Shown piece after piece: positions 6,083-6,606 of a stretch of 6,606 nucleotides of DNA. Position 1 is the first letter of the stretch, and each line of letters starts with the position of its first letter. The stretch comes from Kineosporiaceae bacterium (lineage in GTDB: Bacteria > Actinomycetota > Actinomycetes > Actinomycetales > Angustibacteraceae): the NCBI GenBank assembly GCA_027345905.1, contig DAIETC010000253.1:1-6606 (forward strand), given 5' to 3'. The notes under the pieces were generated by a model, which was not told the DNA's origin, did not search any database, and saw nothing but the letters and a program-made list of their open reading frames with translations. Position numbers and translations under genes: made by a program.

Positions 6083-6106
6083 CACGAACAGGTGCGGCAC
6101 GAACAG
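6082..6106 (+). repeat. Tandem 10-bp direct repeat GCACGAACAG
   Basis: GCACGAACAG occurs at 6082-6091 and again, identically, at 6097-6106, a period of 15 bases. It contains ACGAACAG, which is less G/C-rich than the surroundings and so less easily explained by composition. The position upstream of glpX, in non-homologous sequence before the membrane-protein remnant, suggests a protein binding site or a trace of duplication. Confidence 0.4.
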
Positions 6107-6137
6107 TCGCGCGGTTCTGGTCGTTCGCTGTGAGATC

Positions 6138-6156
6138 CGCTTGGCGCTACCAAGCG
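6138..6156. repeat. 7-bp inverted repeat with 5-base loop
   Basis: CGCTTGG (6138-6144) and CCAAGCG (6150-6156) are perfect reverse complements around CGCTA. It could be a small hairpin or an operator-like dyad. It sits close to where recognisable membrane-protein sequence begins, so it may lie near a rearrangement junction. Confidence 0.45.
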
Positions 6157-6468
6157 ACCGGATCGCCGCTACCACCGCCGCCGTGGGCCGCCACCTGCGC
6201 GCACCCGGAATCGCCCTGTCGGCATTCACGATCTTCTTCTTCGGATTCCCCTTCTCCGGCGCCACTAGCGCACCCGAGCTCCTACCGCAGCCCTGGGGCC
6301 ACCTCGGCCAACTGCTCCCAGCAGGCGCCGCCAGCACCGCGCTGCGCTCCGTCGCCCTCTTCGACGGCGCCGGAGCCGCACACCCGCTGCTCACCCTGAC
6401 CCTGTGGGCCGTCGCCGCCCTCACCCTCCTGGTCCTCCGCCTCGCGGACCGGGCATCGGCCCCACCTG

Positions 6469-6606
6469 TCAACCTGCGATGACCACCCCGACTCCAACCC
6501 GGTCATAGGTGTCCTTGGCCCGAGCGTCACGGGTGGCCAGGTCCACCTCGTGCTCGACCGCGGCCAGGGCCACCAGCGCGTCGTAGACCGCTCCACCGGC
6601 GATTCC
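6469..6606 (-). CDS. PIN-domain protein (VapC-like ribonuclease toxin), C-terminal fragment
   Basis: Reading leftward from the window edge, 45 residues run to a TGA at 6471-6469. They match the C-terminal end of PIN-domain nucleases of VapC toxins: GIAGGAVYDALVALAA, with the conserved Asp of the DAL motif, then VDLATRDARAKDTYDRVGV, with the final active-site-region Asp in TRDARA. VapC proteins cleave RNA in a metal-dependent way and are held in check by a VapB antitoxin, whose gene normally lies just upstream and would be outside the window to the right. Most of the protein (about 130 residues in typical VapC) is missing, so whether the gene is intact is unknown. The 3' end overlaps the membrane-protein remnant. 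Confidence 0.75.
   Translation of the reverse strand, partial: GIAGGAVYDALVALAAVEHEVDLATRDARAKDTYDRVGVGVVIAG

Larger units (their letters stand above)
6069..6482 (+). pseudogene. 3' remnant of an actinobacterial integral membrane protein
   Basis: From about 6160 to the TGA at 6480-6482 the frame encodes a hydrophobic C-terminus of a type seen in larger actinobacterial permease-like membrane proteins of unknown function: a membrane segment GIALSAFTIFFFGFPFSGA, then SAPELLPQPWGHLGQLLPAGA, LRSVALFDGAGA, and a final membrane segment LLTLTLWAVAALTLLVLRLAD. Such proteins normally have several more membrane segments and a large N-terminal region, none of which is present. The in-frame ATG at 6069 has no clear ribosome site, and residues before about 6160 (Arg/Cys-rich) look non-coding; the frame is also open back to 5958. 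I therefore read it as a truncated gene rather than a working small protein. The family match is from memory of its motifs. Its end overlaps the convergent PIN gene by 14 bases. Confidence 0.55.

Noticed and set aside
5944..6153. N-terminal 70-residue extension of GlpX
   Set aside because: Cys/Gly/Pro-rich sequence unlike any GlpX; the family N-terminus begins at the ATG at 5943.
6282..6596. 104-codon minus-strand open frame at the right end
   Set aside because: Trp/Arg-rich translation in a different frame from the PIN-domain fragment, which shows clear family motifs in the same DNA.

Overview
The window is very GC-rich. Codons end mostly in G or C, several starts are GTG or TTG, and the GlpX, aldolase and NarL-type proteins are of familiar actinobacterial types. 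It most likely comes from a high-GC actinobacterium. A phosphoribulokinase next to aldolase and GlpX suggests the host can fix CO2 by the Calvin-Benson-Bassham (CBB) cycle. No Rubisco gene lies in the window, so autotrophy is an inference.

Layout: (1) 1-975 (+) is the C-terminal part of a secreted-type phosphoesterase (phospholipase C / acid phosphatase family), cut by the window edge. (2) 992-1030 is a perfect 17-bp-stem hairpin between convergent genes. (3) 1040-1972 (-) is phosphoribulokinase, prk. (4) 1973-2064 is a short divergent regulatory region with a 12-bp palindrome. (5) 2065-3902 (+) is a two-gene two-component operon: a NarL/LuxR-type response regulator and a soluble GAF-domain histidine kinase, overlapping by ATGA. 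(6) 3932-5943 (-) is class I fructose-bisphosphate aldolase preceded by glpX (class II fructose-1,6-bisphosphatase), overlapping by GTGA, so the transcript reads glpX then aldolase. (7) 5944 to about 6160 is non-coding and rich in short repeats. (8) About 6069-6482 (+) is the 3' remnant of an actinobacterial membrane protein. (9) 6469-6606 (-) is the C-terminal end of a PIN-domain (VapC-like) protein running off the edge.

How the genes fit together: prk makes ribulose-1,5-bisphosphate. Aldolase and GlpX carry out the condensation and dephosphorylation steps of the regenerative half of the cycle, and of gluconeogenesis. The two-component operon sits between the two metabolic blocks and is divergent from prk, so it is a good candidate regulator of them, in place of the usual LysR-type CbbR. 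The right end (membrane-protein stub overlapping a toxin-type PIN gene) looks like an eroded or rearranged boundary.

The notable points are this Calvin-cycle/two-component arrangement and the apparent loss of one of the two redox-regulatory cysteines in a cyanobacterial-like phosphoribulokinase. I see no CRISPR array, tRNA, rRNA or insertion sequence.
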